Source: Acanthamoeba sp. SK_2022b
Taxonomy: Eukaryota > Discosea > Longamoebia > Acanthamoebidae
DNA: 64,000 nucleotides
Assembly: GCA_027943245.1 (NCBI GenBank)
Contig: JANDJZ010000111.1
Span: forward strand, 1-64,000
Direction: 5' to 3'
A program made the translations under genes and the position numbers. Each line of letters opens with the position of its first letter. The first letter of the stretch is position 1. The notes below the pieces were generated by a model. That model was not told where the DNA came from. It saw only the letters and a program-made list of their open reading frames with translations, and searched no databases. Positions 31,601-46,200 of this stretch are shown here, one piece after another.

Positions 31601-33371
31601 GAGGCAGAGCAGAGACAACAAACCGGCTTATTTTTCGCCACCACTCTGCACCGTCATATTTTTACCCTCCCCGCTGGCTGCCGCACACGAATGAAAAGAT
31701 GTGGCGTGGCCCGTGAGCGAAAACACTCGGCGGGGCGGTCACTGCTGGGCGACCGCGCTGGGAAAGGGAAAAATTTCCAGTGCGGCGTGGCCGAAGAAGA
31801 TGCGGCCTGCCAGCCGAAACGGGAACATCACCACCAAGACGGAAAAAGAAGGCGGACAGGCAGGCCGGCGAGAAGGCGGGAAGGAAGAAGGAAGGGGGTA
31901 CTGAACTGAACGTGGCGCACTCGTCGAGGTAATCCTGGTAGACGTCAGACTTCTGGATCGACTCTCCGGGCTTCCCGAGTACGGCGTAGCAGTGGAGCAG
32001 CCTAAAATACACACCAACGCGCGAAGCGAGTGTTAGCGCGGCAGCTGCCTTACCGTGGGCGCTGCCCGGCCACGGCCAAGCCACCACCTGGTCGTCGACC
32101 CGGGGATTGGTATGTTTTTTTCCCCTTCCCGGTGATGCGTCTTCTTTTTCAGTTCGTGGTGGTTAGCAAAGCTCCAACGGGACCCGTTCAAAAGACAGAC
32201 GGTGGTGTTTCCCGATAAAGGTCAGCTGGGTGTGTGATCGTCTGACCCTCATCTAGATCAAACAAAAATAAATATATCCATATTGCTCTCGACAGTTCAT
32301 CAAGCTAGTCCATAGTGTTGTCGGGGAGGGGAAAAGGTTGGAAAAGAGGGTTTCAAGATTCAGATTCGTTCGACTAAGTCGTCTATAGATTCTGTTGGCG
32401 CTTCTTTGCGAAGGTGGTCGGTGGTGACGGAGGAGGAGAAGGGATAGGGGGAAGCAAGTGGTTGGTACGCTAGAGGGGCCTCGGCAACGCGCGCAGAAGC
32501 GTAGCCAGCAACGTTGTACAACGACACGGCAGTGTGATAGAGAAGTACGCTGGGGAAGCTAGTTATTCTCTTCCTCTCGATCCGGGCGCAAAAGTCGCTG
32601 GACTTGTTGGCCGACCGCGCCTGACAACAAGAGGCCGCGGTGTGCACGACAAACATACACACACACTCACTGCCGTTGGTCGCCACCAACGGTGGCACTG
32701 CCCAACAACTGCTCCACACTTGCTCTCGGGCAAAGGAGCAGTGCGGCTTGTGTATGGCCAGTAAAAATGGGCCCAGGCAAAGTGGGGTGGCGTTGACTGA
32801 ACAGCCAACCCTTCGCCCACTTAGCCGCCAGTTAGCTATTTTTGAACTAGTTGTGGGTTGGCCGCAACCTCGGCGGCCACCTCCACCACGGTGGCGGCTG
32901 CCGAGATGCCGGTGGCGGTGGCCGCCATCCTTCATCTAGGACATGTGCGGCGGGTAGAGTAATATTTGCTCGACATCCCGAGGGGGATGCTGCCGTGTTT
33001 AGCGAGAGAGATGTACAAATACGGTGGTGGTGGCGGAAACAGATTACGAACGTGTTGATGCCCCGGCTGCATGGAAGGTCATGAACAACCGGGAGTCATC
33101 AACACGTTCTCTCGCACTCTCTCGAGGGGCGCGAAAACGCGGGGGATTGAGGATGGGAGCAGGGTCGGTGCTAAAGATTGGGCGGAGGCTCATACCACTC
33201 GATGACGCGGCTCTGCTCCTTCTTCCTCTCCTGCTCGTCAGATGCAGCATTGCCGCCACTCGTGGTGGGCGTAGTGGTCGTTTGTCCCTCATCTGCTGCG
33301 CCGCCAGCGATGTTCATGTCGTCTCCTGCTTCGTCCTCACTCTCCACGTCCTCTTCGTCACTGAATTCCAT
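28492..33371 (-). CDS. RFX-type DNA-binding domain protein with long low-complexity C-terminus
   Basis: Four exons (33371-33196, 32001-31907, 31059-30959, 30579-28492) join in frame to 819 residues. After an acidic start (MEFSDEEDVESEDEAGDD), the RFX winged-helix domain spans three exons: EWLLHCYAVLG, SDVYQDYLDEC, FGKLVKRAFPGIKDMRKGPR, then HYAQLQRQTGDN. This matches the RFX pattern WL..Y, Y..Y...C, FGKL(I/V)R..FP, R.G.RG, HY, which recognises X-box DNA. The remaining 600 or so residues are Ser/Pro/Gly/His/Tyr-rich with poly-His, poly-Pro and a polyGln run near the end (28605-28645). No RFX dimerisation domain was seen. The first intron is 1.2 kb, long for this genome. In GPRG the usual Thr of GTRG is replaced by Pro. 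An ARID2/RSC9-like relative is another possibility. Confidence 0.82.
32002..33195 (-). other. Long first intron of the RFX gene
   Basis: This 1,194-bp intron is roughly ten times the usual length here. Its donor (GAGTG/gtatga) and acceptor (tattttag/GCTG) restore a conserved Trp codon, so the join is well supported. The inside is less GC-rich, with no coding-like frame that I trust. It may hide an alternative promoter or a non-coding RNA, but nothing specific is visible. Confidence 0.6.
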
Positions 33372-34154
33372 TGTGACGGCGCGCGCTCTCAACAACCAGA
33401 GGCCCTCAGCTGGGTGCTCACTCCACCGGGTGCGTAGGCGCAGAGGGCAGTTCTCGACCTGCAGCAAAAACAGCCACCAAGCCCGATGGAGCTACTCCCG
33501 CCATAACAAAATCGGAAATATCTGCCAAACAGCTGGGGTGAGCTGCTGCGCTTCACGCCAACCGAGGTCATCTTGGCGGATTTTTGCCGGATTGGATCCC
33601 TTCCCGCCCAACGAGCCTAACGGCTATTATGGAGAAGAGAGCACCGGCGTGGCCTACCTCGTCAACAACGGCATTGCCAGTGCGGGGTGTGGTTTGGTGG
33701 TACTTTTGCGATATCTCGCCTTGCTGGCAGCTCACCGCGGCTGCAAAGTCACTGTGAGTCCCACCTCCAGCGGCACACCGCCGCGATGGTGGTTGTGCTC
33801 TCCTCATCGACGCGTCGGGTGTCGCGCTTGTGCGCCACGGCTTTACAATACACGAATGAGCAACGTTGACAGCCGCGTTTCGTTTGTGCTGGCTAACCGT
33901 TGCGGCCAATGGCCAAGCCGGTGTGGGATTTCGTATGCTCGGTGTGGAGAGGGTCACAACGGCCAGTTTACTCAACTGGTGCACCGAGTTGCCATTCTGC
34001 AAGCTGTTGCGAGGTTGGTTCAGCACCTGGCGTGCACCCGTTGTGCGGAGGTGGCGCCACGTCAGCGCTGCGTTTTCCTTTCTTTTCCTTTCTCTGACGG
34101 GCGAAGAAACCAAGACTAGCCCAACAAAAAACGGATGCCACAACCGCAACCGAA
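33372..34154. other. Divergent promoter region between RFX gene and first Shk kinase
   Basis: About 780 bp separate the two start codons. I see no convincing gene. It must hold both promoters. It is longer than the other divergent gaps of the window (164 bp at 19633-19796 and 283 bp at 39040-39322). Confidence 0.5.
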
Positions 34155-35540
34155 ATGCACAGCCCACATCATACGCGTTGGCTATCCAACCCTAATGCTG
34201 TGCACACAGTCGATGATAAGGTGTCGTCACGAGAGAGCAGCATCGACGAGGAGGATGAAAATTTGCTCAATTCTTCTCGCGAGAAGGTGGCCAAAATGAA
34301 GGAATTTCACGACATTGATCCCGAAGATCTGCACTTGTTAAGATTGATTTCCGATGGCAGCAACGCGTTTGCAGATGTGTGGGAAGCTTCCTGTCACATG
34401 AAGGTGCCCCCCCCCCTCCTTTGAGCAGGGCGCGTGCATTCTGTGTAGAAACAGCAAGGTTTATTTATTTGTTGTCCTTTGCGCACGACAGCCTGTTGCT
34501 GTCAAGATCCCCAAGGATTTGGCTAAGTATGACGTGCACTCGTGGCGACAAGAGATGGAAATAATGAGGTATAGTCACCGCCTCGCCCCTCCTTCCGTTG
34601 AACGTGAAGAACACCAAGGTGCGAAGTGGCTGTTGTGCTGGTGCTTACCTTACGCCTCGCCCGGCAGTCGCAACTGGCATCCTAACATCGCCCTGTACAT
34701 GGGAACTTGCCTCAAAGAGGAGGTGTTCATGATCGGTACGTTCAATCGAACCCGCCTTGCCCCCCTCTCCCGTGTGTCGAGGCACCGCTTGTCTCACATA
34801 TCCTGCGGTAGTGATGGAGCTCCTGCACAGCGACTTGTACAAGCTCCTGCATCACTCGTCGGTGGAGCTCTCTTTCTACACGCGAATGAAGATGTGCAAG
34901 GATATCGCCCTCGGCAGTACTCTTTCCCTCCTCCGCACCATCTCCACAGCGCCCCCCCCCCTCTGTGTCTGACCTCCACCTCTTCACCAGTGAATTGGCT
35001 GCACAAGATCGAGCCCGCTGTAGTGCACAGGGACTTGAAGACTCCCAATCTCCTCGTGGAGAAGCTGGGCACCGAGTACAGGGTCAAAGTAGCAGGTGTG
35101 TGTTGCACAACTCTCTTCTTTCGTTTGTTCGTTTGTTCGATCGTTTGCTGCTCTTTCTTTGCTCTGACAACAGCGACTCGGGACGACAGACTTTGGTATC
35201 TCCATGGTGCAAACTGAGGTCAAGACAGCGGTGGAGACCGAATGCGGGAAGCCTATCCTGGGCACCATCCTAACCACTGCGCCCGAGGTGCCCCTCCAGT
35301 TCCACCATCCGTCGCTCTCCTCTTTCCCCGCTGTCTTATGGATCTCTGCGATATGTCTAACCCTCTTTATCTTTCCTGTCGTCTCCGTTGCGGCAGATCA
35401 TGGACGGCTCGGGCAGCTATAGCTGGAGGACTGATGTGTATTCGTTTGGGTTAGTCATGTGGTACGGCCCTTCCCCTCTTCAAAGAGCTCACCCGAATCG
35501 TTTGTCGGCTCGTAATTATTGTTGTTCATTTCTTTTCGCT

Positions 35541-35611
<71 letters not shown>

Positions 35612-37455
35612 AGGGAGGTGGCGACACGGCAGCGATTGTTTGCCTCCTACCTGGAGAAGGGCTCGGTGTCCCAGTTTGTGCACGCCATTTGCAAGGAGCA
35701 CAAGCGACCACGCATTCCAGAAGATATTCTGCCGGACCTGCGTGTGCTCATCGAGAAGTGCTGGCATTCCAACCCCAACGTACGGTGTCTTGTTTGCTTT
35801 TGCACTTGCTTGGGCCAACTGACGGCCAACCGCCCGTTCGATCCTTCTTGTCCGTTAGATACGACCCGATTTTGCAAAGATCATCGAGGAGCTGGACCAA
35901 ATCATCGTGAAGAGCGCCATACGCGATGCACACGGACGCTCGTTTTGGATCAAACACTTTTTGAAGCGGGTATGGTCGCCCCCGCCCACCCCCTCTGACG
36001 CTGCGCTTGGTCATGGCTTTCCTCAACGCGAACTTGGGGGGGGGTCATGTCCGTGCACAAAAAACAGGACCACGTCCCATGGACGGAGTTCGCCTCGGCG
36101 TTCTATGACTTCTTGCGTTTGCCCGTTCCCACTGACCCCGACCCCGAGTTTGAGAGCGGTGCCCCCGCCCCTCCTATCTACCTGGCTTCCTCGCAACCGC
36201 GGCCGCGCTCATTTTCGAGTGGTTGTGGGGGCGGGCGACACAGGCATGGTGAAGTACCTCTACCTCGACACCGAGTACCTCGACGAGGAAGAAGAGGCGC
36301 ACAGCGCCAGCGCGAGCAAGAAAGACAGACAGAAGCACAAGAACAAGAAGCACCCGATCAACGATGACGTCATCAAGCTGCGCTGTCTGAGGACGCTCTT
36401 AGGTGCGGGTCCCAGCCCCTCCCCTCCCCATCCGTGGCTCACCGCTTCGACTCACGCCGCCCGCACGTCCGGCTTACAGTCCAAAAGGGCTACACCAAGC
36501 TCCGCTCCTCGGTGGCCTACACGCAGGACATCGTGGCCATGGAGCGATTCGGAGAGATCCTGGATTGGTTCGGGCCCATCGTGTACCGGCGACGCGGTTC
36601 CCCCTCCTGCTTCATCCTCGACGAGGTGCCTGGCTCTCCCATCCTCCTCCTCCTCCTCTTTCAACAAACTCTTTGCTGGGAGGATTCGCTGAGCCCCCCC
36701 CCTCTCTTCCACCCCACCCCCTCCACCCCCCACGGGAGCAGATGAAGAGCCTGCTGGAGAAGCAGTGGTTCTTTGGCGATGTCAGCGCGCAGGAGGCGCA
36801 GAGCCTTCTCGGCAAAGGTGCTCCCCAATCCTCTATTTCCGATCGCGGCGCCTGACCCCGTGCGCATGTGGCTCGCGGCGCAGAGCGGGGCTGTTTTTTG
36901 GTGCGGTTCACGTCGAACCCGCAGTTTCCGGGCTGCTTCACCGTTTCACGAATCTCGCACGCGGGGCAGCCCTCCCACATCCGGATCATCAAGAAGGACA
37001 ATCGCGTTTCTGTCGCTGATGACAAGTACTCCCCCCCCACCACCACCACATCGATCTCCTCTCCGCGGCCACAACTCAGCTCACTGTGTTGTTGCCGACG
37101 TTCGAATCGACAGGGACTTTGACTCGCTCACTCAACTCATCGAGCAGCTCGGCCCAGTGCTCCGTCTCGACAAGCCCTGTCCCATGGTAGGCCGCACTTG
37201 TCTGTTTGTTGATCTCTACCCGCTCACCAACCACCTGTGCGCAATGCGTTATTGCCAGCCCTCCAAGTATCGCGTGATCTTTAAGAATGACCAGGAAGAC
37301 GACAGCGACACCTCTTCTCAGGTGCTCCCCTCCCCTTTGCGGTTGCTCAGCTCCCTCCCCTTCTCTTCTCAATCGCTCTCTTATCTCCGCAGGGCACGAG
37401 CGACGCGAGCGATTCAGAGGAGGAGGGAGAACCGCGTGTATCCCAAGCCCCATAG
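34155..37455 (+). CDS. SH2-domain-containing protein kinase (Shk family), copy 1
   Basis: Shk kinases of amoebozoans join a kinase domain to a C-terminal SH2 domain and are predicted dual-specificity signalling kinases. Visible in order are an N-terminal acidic region, the kinase start LLRLISDGSNAFADVWEA, the ATP Lys in PVAVKIPKD, HPNIALYMG, the catalytic loop VVHRDLKTPNLLVEK, DFGIS (split by an intron), APE before IMDGSGSYSWRTDVYSFG, and CW near the end. A linker with a Shk-like WTEFASAFYDFL segment follows, then the SH2 domain: WFFGDVSAQEAQSLL, CFLVRFTSNPQFPGCFTVS (FLVRF with the phosphotyrosine Arg) and HIRI. The C-terminus is acidic. The Gly-rich loop is degenerate: only the first Gly of GxGxxG is clear. 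A TG microsatellite (35544-35609) sits in an intron. Confidence 0.87.
35544..35609. repeat. (TG)n microsatellite in a Shk kinase intron
   Basis: A perfect TG run of about 33 units lies between the exons ending VYSFGLVMW and beginning EVATRQRLF. The kinase reads through in frame. Confidence 0.95.
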
Positions 37456-37737
37456 CTGTTGTAATCATAGGCCATTGCCCACCCCTCCGTTCCATCTTTC
37501 AGAAGACTGTCCCGGCAAGTGCGTTGGAGTTTATTGCTCCATACAAACACATCCTCCATACAAACGCAAGTCAATGGGGGAGAGCCTCATGCTTACAATG
37601 CAACCGTCAAACAACGGACCCCGCCAGCTGTAGTGGCAGCATGACTGGATTCCCTCCCATCGCACGCTCACTTACTCATTCTCTCTTTCTCTGTCCCTCC
37701 CTCCCTCCCTCCCTCTCAGCGTTGTCGCTATTGAGCC

Positions 37738-39039
<1,302 letters not shown>

Positions 39040-39322
39040 CCTCTCCTCTCGTTGGCTATTAAAAGCGTTCTTGCCCCGACCTGGTTGATTGTTAGAATCC
39101 TTGCCGGCCCGCACCTCCTTCACTCCTCGATCAAGGATTTGCTTTTGGTCCTTTTCGCTTCACTCCAGAGAAGGCCCTGGATAGTGCGAGAGTATTTGAG
39201 GCGGTGGCCCAACTAACTGTGTAATAAAAAATCATTAATTAATTACTGTTCCAAGCGTATTACGACATGAAAAGGAAATGTAAGAGAAAAACAGAGAAAA
39301 AGATACCTTCCCTTGGAGACCG

Positions 39323-39559
39323 TTGTTGCGCAGGATCAGTCACGCACGAAGGACGAAGGGGCTGGGCAAGCACGCAGGGCGAACGATGGAAGATAGGATG
39401 CGCACTTCAAATGGTGGCGCGGGGGAGGTGCTGATTGATTGGAAGAAGGGCAGCGCGGACGGATCGGAGAGCGCGAGCAGCGAAGAGACAGCTTCTACGG
39501 GCATTGGGGCGAGTAGTGATGACGTCGGCCGCAGTGTGGCGGGAGATTACGAAGAAAAG

Positions 39560-39591
<32 letters not shown>

Positions 39592-42500
39592 AGAGGAGGA
39601 GGAAGGCGAAAGCGAAGGCGATTCCGATGAGGACTACGAGGATGAAACAGAAACGCCGCAAGGAAGCGTCAATTCGGAGGAAGTGGGGCTCTTCAGCAGC
39701 GGCGGCTCATCTTCGACTTCCGTTAAGAAGCGAAAAAACGTGGAGGCCGAGACCCCAGCACCGGCGCACAACACGTTGCCCGTCGCTGCGACATCCGTAC
39801 CGGCGCCGGCGCAACCTCAGCACCAGCAAAAGAGGCCGCGGACGCAGTCACACCAGCCCAGACCAACTCCGCCCGAGGTTGTAGAGGAGGGCGAGGAGTC
39901 ACTGCCGTTGGGCGCGTCGGGGAAGGAGATAGACAATCGGGAGGTGCGCCTCATCCGCCAGCTCGGGCGAGGCCAGTACGGCACCGTGTTCGAGGGCGAG
40001 TGCCGCGCCAAGCGAGTAGCAGTCAAAGTCTTCGAGGGTACAACCCTTACCCCGTATTATATTATTTACATTTTTATTTATTTGTATTATAATTAGGTAA
40101 TAATCGCCGGTTAGCATTTGTAAAAGAACGAATAGGTGCTCGTAGGCTCTTATTATTAATAATGACCGATTTCGGGAGTAAATGAAGGCCTGCGCCTGCG
40201 GCCATTCCACTGCACAATTAAAGCATTTCAACGCAGGTCAAGTCCTTTGCTGACTTAACACAACATACATGCTCATGTTCACGCAACAGGGCAGCGCAGG
40301 TTCGACAGGAAAAAGTGGGAGGCCTACCTTGACGAAATTCAAATCATGGCGTACGTTGAGCTGAGCCGACAGTGCTCTCGTCCTCCCTCTCTGGTGAGCG
40401 CGGGCCACTCACCTCCGCCATGGCATGCGCGGTGATCCCCGTCGCTGCAGTGCAAATACACACCCCAACATCGCGCTGATCATGGGGGCCTGCACGACGA
40501 GCAAGGACTGTAAGATCGTGATTGAGCTTCTCGACGGCGACCTCGAAACACTTCTGCTCCACAGGTGCCTCCTCCCCCCCCCCCAACGAGAAGCGGTTTG
40601 GCGCCACAGGCTGCCGGGACAGGTGAGCTCATCGCTGATGTTTTTCCGGTGGTGGTGGCAGCGAGGAGGGCAAGCGCCTGAATCTGTACCAGCGCCTGCT
40701 GATGGCCAAGGACGCCGCTCTCGGGCTCAATTGGCTGCACAAGTCGGTTCCGGCCATCATCCACAGCGACCTCAAATTGGAGAACTTGATGGTGCGCACC
40801 ATCAAGTTAACGGCATCACGCGAGAGCCTGTCTGCTGTCTGCACTCCTCTCTGATCCATCGCTAACCGCTCCTTGACCGCCTCGCACACCGTGCAGTACA
40901 AGAGGACAGAGGGGTCCTATCTCATCAAGGTGGCCGACTTTGGGTTCTCCCTCAAGCTGGACACGGCCAAGGGCGACCAGTCGTCGCTCCTCTCCTCCTT
41001 CAAGGGCGGGACTCCTCACACACTGGCCCCGGAGGTGCGTCTGCTCGTTCGCTGTATCGCATTCCCGCTTTTGCTGCGGTGCTCAGCCTGCGAGTGTCCC
41101 TGTGTATCGATGCTCGCCCTCGTGCAGATCATGTTGCGTCAGCCGTTCAACCAAAGAGCCGACGTCTACAGCTTCGGCATGGTGCTTTGGGGCATCTACA
41201 CCTGCAAGCAGCTCTACCCCCACCACCAGTACGAGTCATTCCCCTCCATCCTCTTCACAAACAAGCACGTGTTATGGCGAACGAGCCACTCAACCGGCGT
41301 CCTCTCTCTCTCTCCCCCCCCCCTCTCTTCCACACTCAAAGCGACATCGCCACGTTCACGCGAGCTATCGTGGGCGGCGAGCGGCCTCCCATTCCCGATG
41401 ACTGTCTGCCGTCACTGCGCGAGCTGATGCAGGACTGCTGGCAGGGCGACCCCGAGCGACGGTATTCCTTCAATCTTTGGGGAGGGGGGGGGGGTGAAGG
41501 GACGATCGACCGCGACCGCCAACGCTCACACGCGTGCTTTGCTGTGGCTGCCACGCGCCAGACCCGGGTTCGATGAGATCAACGAGCGACTGGACGTTAT
41601 TCTCGTGCACGCCGCCATTTCCGACCGGCACGGCCAGTTCTTTTGGATACGCTACTTCCTCAAAGAGGCAATCTCCCCCCCCCCTCCACGCCCCGCGCCA
41701 AAACGAGCTTCGCGGAAGGCGCCGCCTTCAGCAATCTCGCGCGCTCACATGCAATGCGTCGTGCAGCATACGGTGCCGTGGGACACGTTCATAGCGGCCT
41801 TTTGCGCGTACCTGAAGGTCCCGCTCCCCGCGCAGACCGAGGAAGCCCAGCTCAAGCTCCAATGCATGAAAGCCCTCTTTGGTACTCCCCTCCCTCCCAG
41901 GCCACCGGTGCCCTAGACTACCCCCCCCCCCTCACACGCCACATTCCGGGGGGCTATAGCTGTGGGTGACATTGAGGGTCGAGTGGATGTAAATATCAAG
42001 AAGTTCGGCGATGTCCTCGACTGGTTCGGTCCGATGGTGCGTCCAGCATGCTGCCTCGCTGTTGTTCGGTCGGCCGGCCGCCCTGGTGGCGCCTTTTGTC
42101 GCTCACACGTCCATGGTCGGCGCCACACCGCAACAGGTGCCGGAGGGTCAGCAGCAGGGGTACACCATTTTGGACACAATCAAGGATCGGCTCGAGAAGG
42201 AGTGGTTCCACGGCGACGTCAGTCGGTTCGTGTGCCCCTCCGCTCCGCTCCAGCTCCGCCTGCGTGCGTGCGTGCGATTTTGTGTGAAGTGGAGAGAAGG
42301 TGACGTCTCCTGATTCCTCTCGCCCGCCGTCGCCTTCGTTTCGTCCGACGGAACAAACAGGGAAGAAGCGCAGAGGCGTTTGCACGACAAGGAGCAGGGC
42401 GCCTTCCTCGTCCGCTTCAACAGCAATATTCCCGGCGCGTTCACGTTGGACAAGGTTCGCATCTGTCTACCCCTCCCCCGATGCCCGTAGGCTAGTCGGC

Positions 42501-42978
42501 AGTCGGCGTGACGGTTTTGCTCACATCAAACAACAACACACACAACGCACTTGCTCTTCTATTTTCCACAGCTTACGCCGCAGCGAACAATCGTGTCGGC
42601 GCGCATCATCCAGCACAAGAAGGGTGGCTTCTATCCCGAAAACGATCCCAAGAGCTCCTTCCCGGACCTTACCACCTTTGTCGACGAGGCACGTCGCCTT
42701 TTCCTCCTTTCTCTATTGGTGGTCTCCGCTAATAACGGTTGTCGTTGGCCTGTGCACAGTTGTGGGAACGAATGGGGCTCACCGTGCCGTGCCCTGGCTC
42801 CCGGTTCCAGTCCCTCTTCACGTACGACCACACGGCGGAAGCCCCAACGCCCATTCCTGTGGCGCTGTTCTGAGCCCTGACGTGTGTGTGTGCCCCCCCC
42901 TCGAATTCTTGCAGGGACCAGCCCAAGAACGTGGGCTACGGGACCTCCTTTGTCACCTTCATGCCCCACGGGGTCTGA
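39323..42978 (+). CDS. SH2-domain-containing protein kinase (Shk family), copy 2
   Basis: The layout is as in copy 1 but with a long disordered N-terminus: Ser-rich, then a run of about 17 acidic residues, then Pro/Gln-rich. The kinase begins IRQLGRGQYGTVFEGE with a complete Gly-rich loop; the ATP Lys lies in RVAVKVFEG. The catalytic loop is IIHSDLKLENL, so the usual HRD Arg is Ser (a non-RD kinase). VADFGFSL, a split APE, RADVYSFGMVLWG and DCWQGDPERRP complete the kinase domain. A linker (VPWDTFIAAFCAYLKVPL) leads to the SH2: WFHGDVSREEAQRRL, AFLVRFNSNIPGAFTL. An intron after the VAVK exon is about 250 bp. Sequence differs a lot from copy 1, so this is an old duplication or two independent family members. 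If the first ATG is not used, others follow within 30 codons. Confidence 0.87.
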
Positions 42979-43256
42979 CTTGGCAGCCTTCCTCTCGCTC
43001 TCCTCTCTCACCCCAATGTGCCACTCTTTGGTACGCACCTTTGCGCAAAGGCCCTCAGAAAAAGGCCAGCCCGCTTTTGTGTCCCAGTTTTGATACTACA
43101 CAGCTCCGAAGAGCTTCTTCGGTCAGCGCGTTGTGAACGTGGGGACGTCTCCGCACCTGTGGTTTTTGGTTCGCCGTCGACAAAAAAGCCCTTGAACAGA
43201 CAGGGCTGACCGCTGGTCTGGGAGAGAGTTGCCGCCGCGTCGCCAGCTCGAGGAAG

Positions 43257-46200
43257 ATGATGGAGGAACAGGTGATGGTGACGACGACCATGTCGCAGGA
43301 GCAGTGGGACCACATCGTTCGGTCTTTGGAGGAGCTGAAGAAGTACAAGGCCGCCCAGGCCAACTCCTCTTCCGACTTCCCCTCATCTTCGTCAATAACT
43401 TCATCCGCCAGTAAGCGTGCCAAGCGCAAGAAGAAGAAACAAGCCGCAGCCGCCTCTGCTGAAGTGGAGGTGAGACCATCTCCCAGTCCTTCATCAGTTC
43501 CAGTTCCAGTGAAGCAAGCCGCCAAGCCGCCAGCCCCTTCGCCTATCCAAGCTCAGCGGGATCAGCGCAAGGCGGTAGGGACCGAAGCCGTCGCACCGCT
43601 CACCCCTGCTCCGGCCTTCGTGGCCCCAGTCGTGACGAAGCCATCCCCCTCTCCCACTCCCAAGCCCGTCCCCGCTGCAGTTGCTCCCAAGAAGGAGCAA
43701 ATCGTCAAGAAGAGGCAGCCCAAGAAGACTGTTCGTTCCAAGGTCGAAACCGAGAGATTCATCGATGTGGAGACCTGGAATCTTGCACTACCCCTCTGGT
43801 TGCTTGTAGGGCTCGCGGTACGTTAGTGTGTTCCCCTTTGGCATGTACTTGAAACCCACATCCTTCCAACTCTTCAGGCGTGGCTAGTTTACAGCAACGG
43901 TCTCTCTGGAGCCTTGGTCTTCAACGACGTGGCCGCCATTGTCAAGGTCGGTTGCTCCTGCGCCGGTCATATACGTTATTCCACGCAGCTTACTGATTCC
44001 CTTTACAGAACGCCGACCTCCACCCCGAGACTCCGATCGGAGAGCTGTTCGTCCACGACACGCTTGGCAACCTGATCAACGGCACAGGCGATCAGGTGTG
44101 CCGGGCTGTTCGCCAGGAGTGCACCCTTCACTAACTGACTTAGCTTCTCCAGTTCTACCGCCCGCTTACAGTTTTGACATTCCGATTGAACTACTACCTG
44201 CATGCCCTTAGTCCCACTGGTTACCACATCGTCAATGTAGCCTTGCACGTAGTCGTGTGCCTATTGGTACGCTACAAGCCAACCCATGTGCTAGAGAACA
44301 GAGTGCTTTGTGTTCTCATTTTCGCTCTTTTCCATCTTTAGGTGTACGCGCTGGCCAAGGTCGTGTTCAACGGCGAGAGGGGTCTGGCTGCCCTGAGCGC
44401 TGCCTTCTTTGCTGTCCACCCCATTCATACGGATGCAGTCGTGTCGGTGCGTATCCCATGACACTACTTTAAAAGTGTGCTTGATCTGATCGGGATACTG
44501 GCCAGGTGGTGGGAAGGTCAGAAGCGCTGTGCGCAATCTTTTATTTATTATCGTTCCTCGCCTACCATCGCGCTGCCACCTCGAACGGAACGAACCTGGG
44601 CTTCCTGGCCCTGTCCGTACTTTCCTTCGTTTTCTCCTCCTTGTCCAAGGAAATGGGCGTCACTGTCCTCGCTGTCAATGCGCTATGGGATCTACTTCGC
44701 AACTGCCACTTCCTCGACCTCTTGGCTCAACGTCATGCAGACTCAGATAGGTGCAGTCCCATGCCCTATCACCGCCCCATTCCATGGCTCACCCAGACAC
44801 CGCATCAGACGTCCGCTATGGAGCCACTTCCTGTTCAGACTAAGTGTGCTGATTGCCTGCTTCACCTTCTTCATGCTCCACCGAGCGTTCTTCGTTGGCG
44901 GCTTTGAGGGTTAGTACCTTCCGGGACTCTTTGCCGTTCACTCTTGCTGACGTCCCTCCGATACCAATAGGAATGGCCTTGAATATGACCTACAATCCCC
45001 TGGTGGACACAAGCGACGTCACGACGCGCTGGTTGTCTACGTTCTACCTCCACTTCAGGTATTTGCAATGCAGCAGCCATGAATATGGGTAGCGCCTCAT
45101 CTAATCAGAGCCTCGACAGATCTCTCTACCTGCTGTTCGTGCCCACAACGCTGTCGTTCGACTATTCTTTCAACTGCATACCTCTTGTCGAGTCCTTCGA
45201 CGACCTGCGCAACCTGTGGTCTCTCCTCACCTACTGTGGTCTCGCCTATGTCCTCGCGTGGAGCGTATGGCAGTGGCCCCACAATCTCTTCACCTCTCAG
45301 TCGAGATCTAATTCCGAGGAGAACAACGATGACAACAGCAGCGAGCTTATGGTGATGTCTCTTGGTCTGCTCGTGATTCCCTTCTTTTTCACGTCTGGTA
45401 CGCTGATGATTGAGAGCGCTCTCTACGTGCCATCGATTGGGTTCTGCCTCCTGCTGGCCTACTTCCTTCACCGCGGCCACAAGAGCCAGCTCTACTCGGC
45501 CAAGGTGTTCGTGTGCCTCTGTCTCGCCATTATCCTCTTTTTCTCGGCCACCACCTACCTGCGCAATCCCGTTTGGGACAGTGAAGCGGCCCTCTACCAG
45601 AGGTACTTTGTCATCATGAGATCCTGCTTGGTTGGAGGTAATTGACGCTTCGCCTGTAGTGGAATGGAATCGTGTCCCACGAGCGTGCAGGTTCTCCGCA
45701 ACAACGCTCTTCAACACGAGAAGGCTGGACATGCTGCCCAAGCTGCCGAGCTGTTCCAGCGAGGTATGTCCAGCGTCTTTCAACCCGCTTCGCTATAAAT
45801 TAACGATATGACCGTACTGGCAGCCCTTGAGTTGGACCCACTGGATATCACTAGCTTGGCGCGACTCGGGAAGCAAGCCTTCATCAACAGCAATCTCTCC
45901 TTGGCTCTGGATTACTATGGATCCATAGCCAACCGGCTTCCCAAGCCTTATCACGAGTATGCCTATCTTGACATTGGCCTAATCTACCACAAAGGAGGTA
46001 CAATCGAAGGCGTCCGCCCACTCTTGCTGGCAGATAAATCACCCGGTAGGTGGCCGTGGTTCCAGGTGTGAAGCAAAAGGCCTTGGATTTCCTCGAGTAT
46101 GCAGTCAAGCTCTACAACGATCCCAGCAACACGCTGAAACACTCCAACCCCGAATACGCCGGTGAGGCGGAGAACGCCTTGGCAATCCTGCTGGTGGAGA

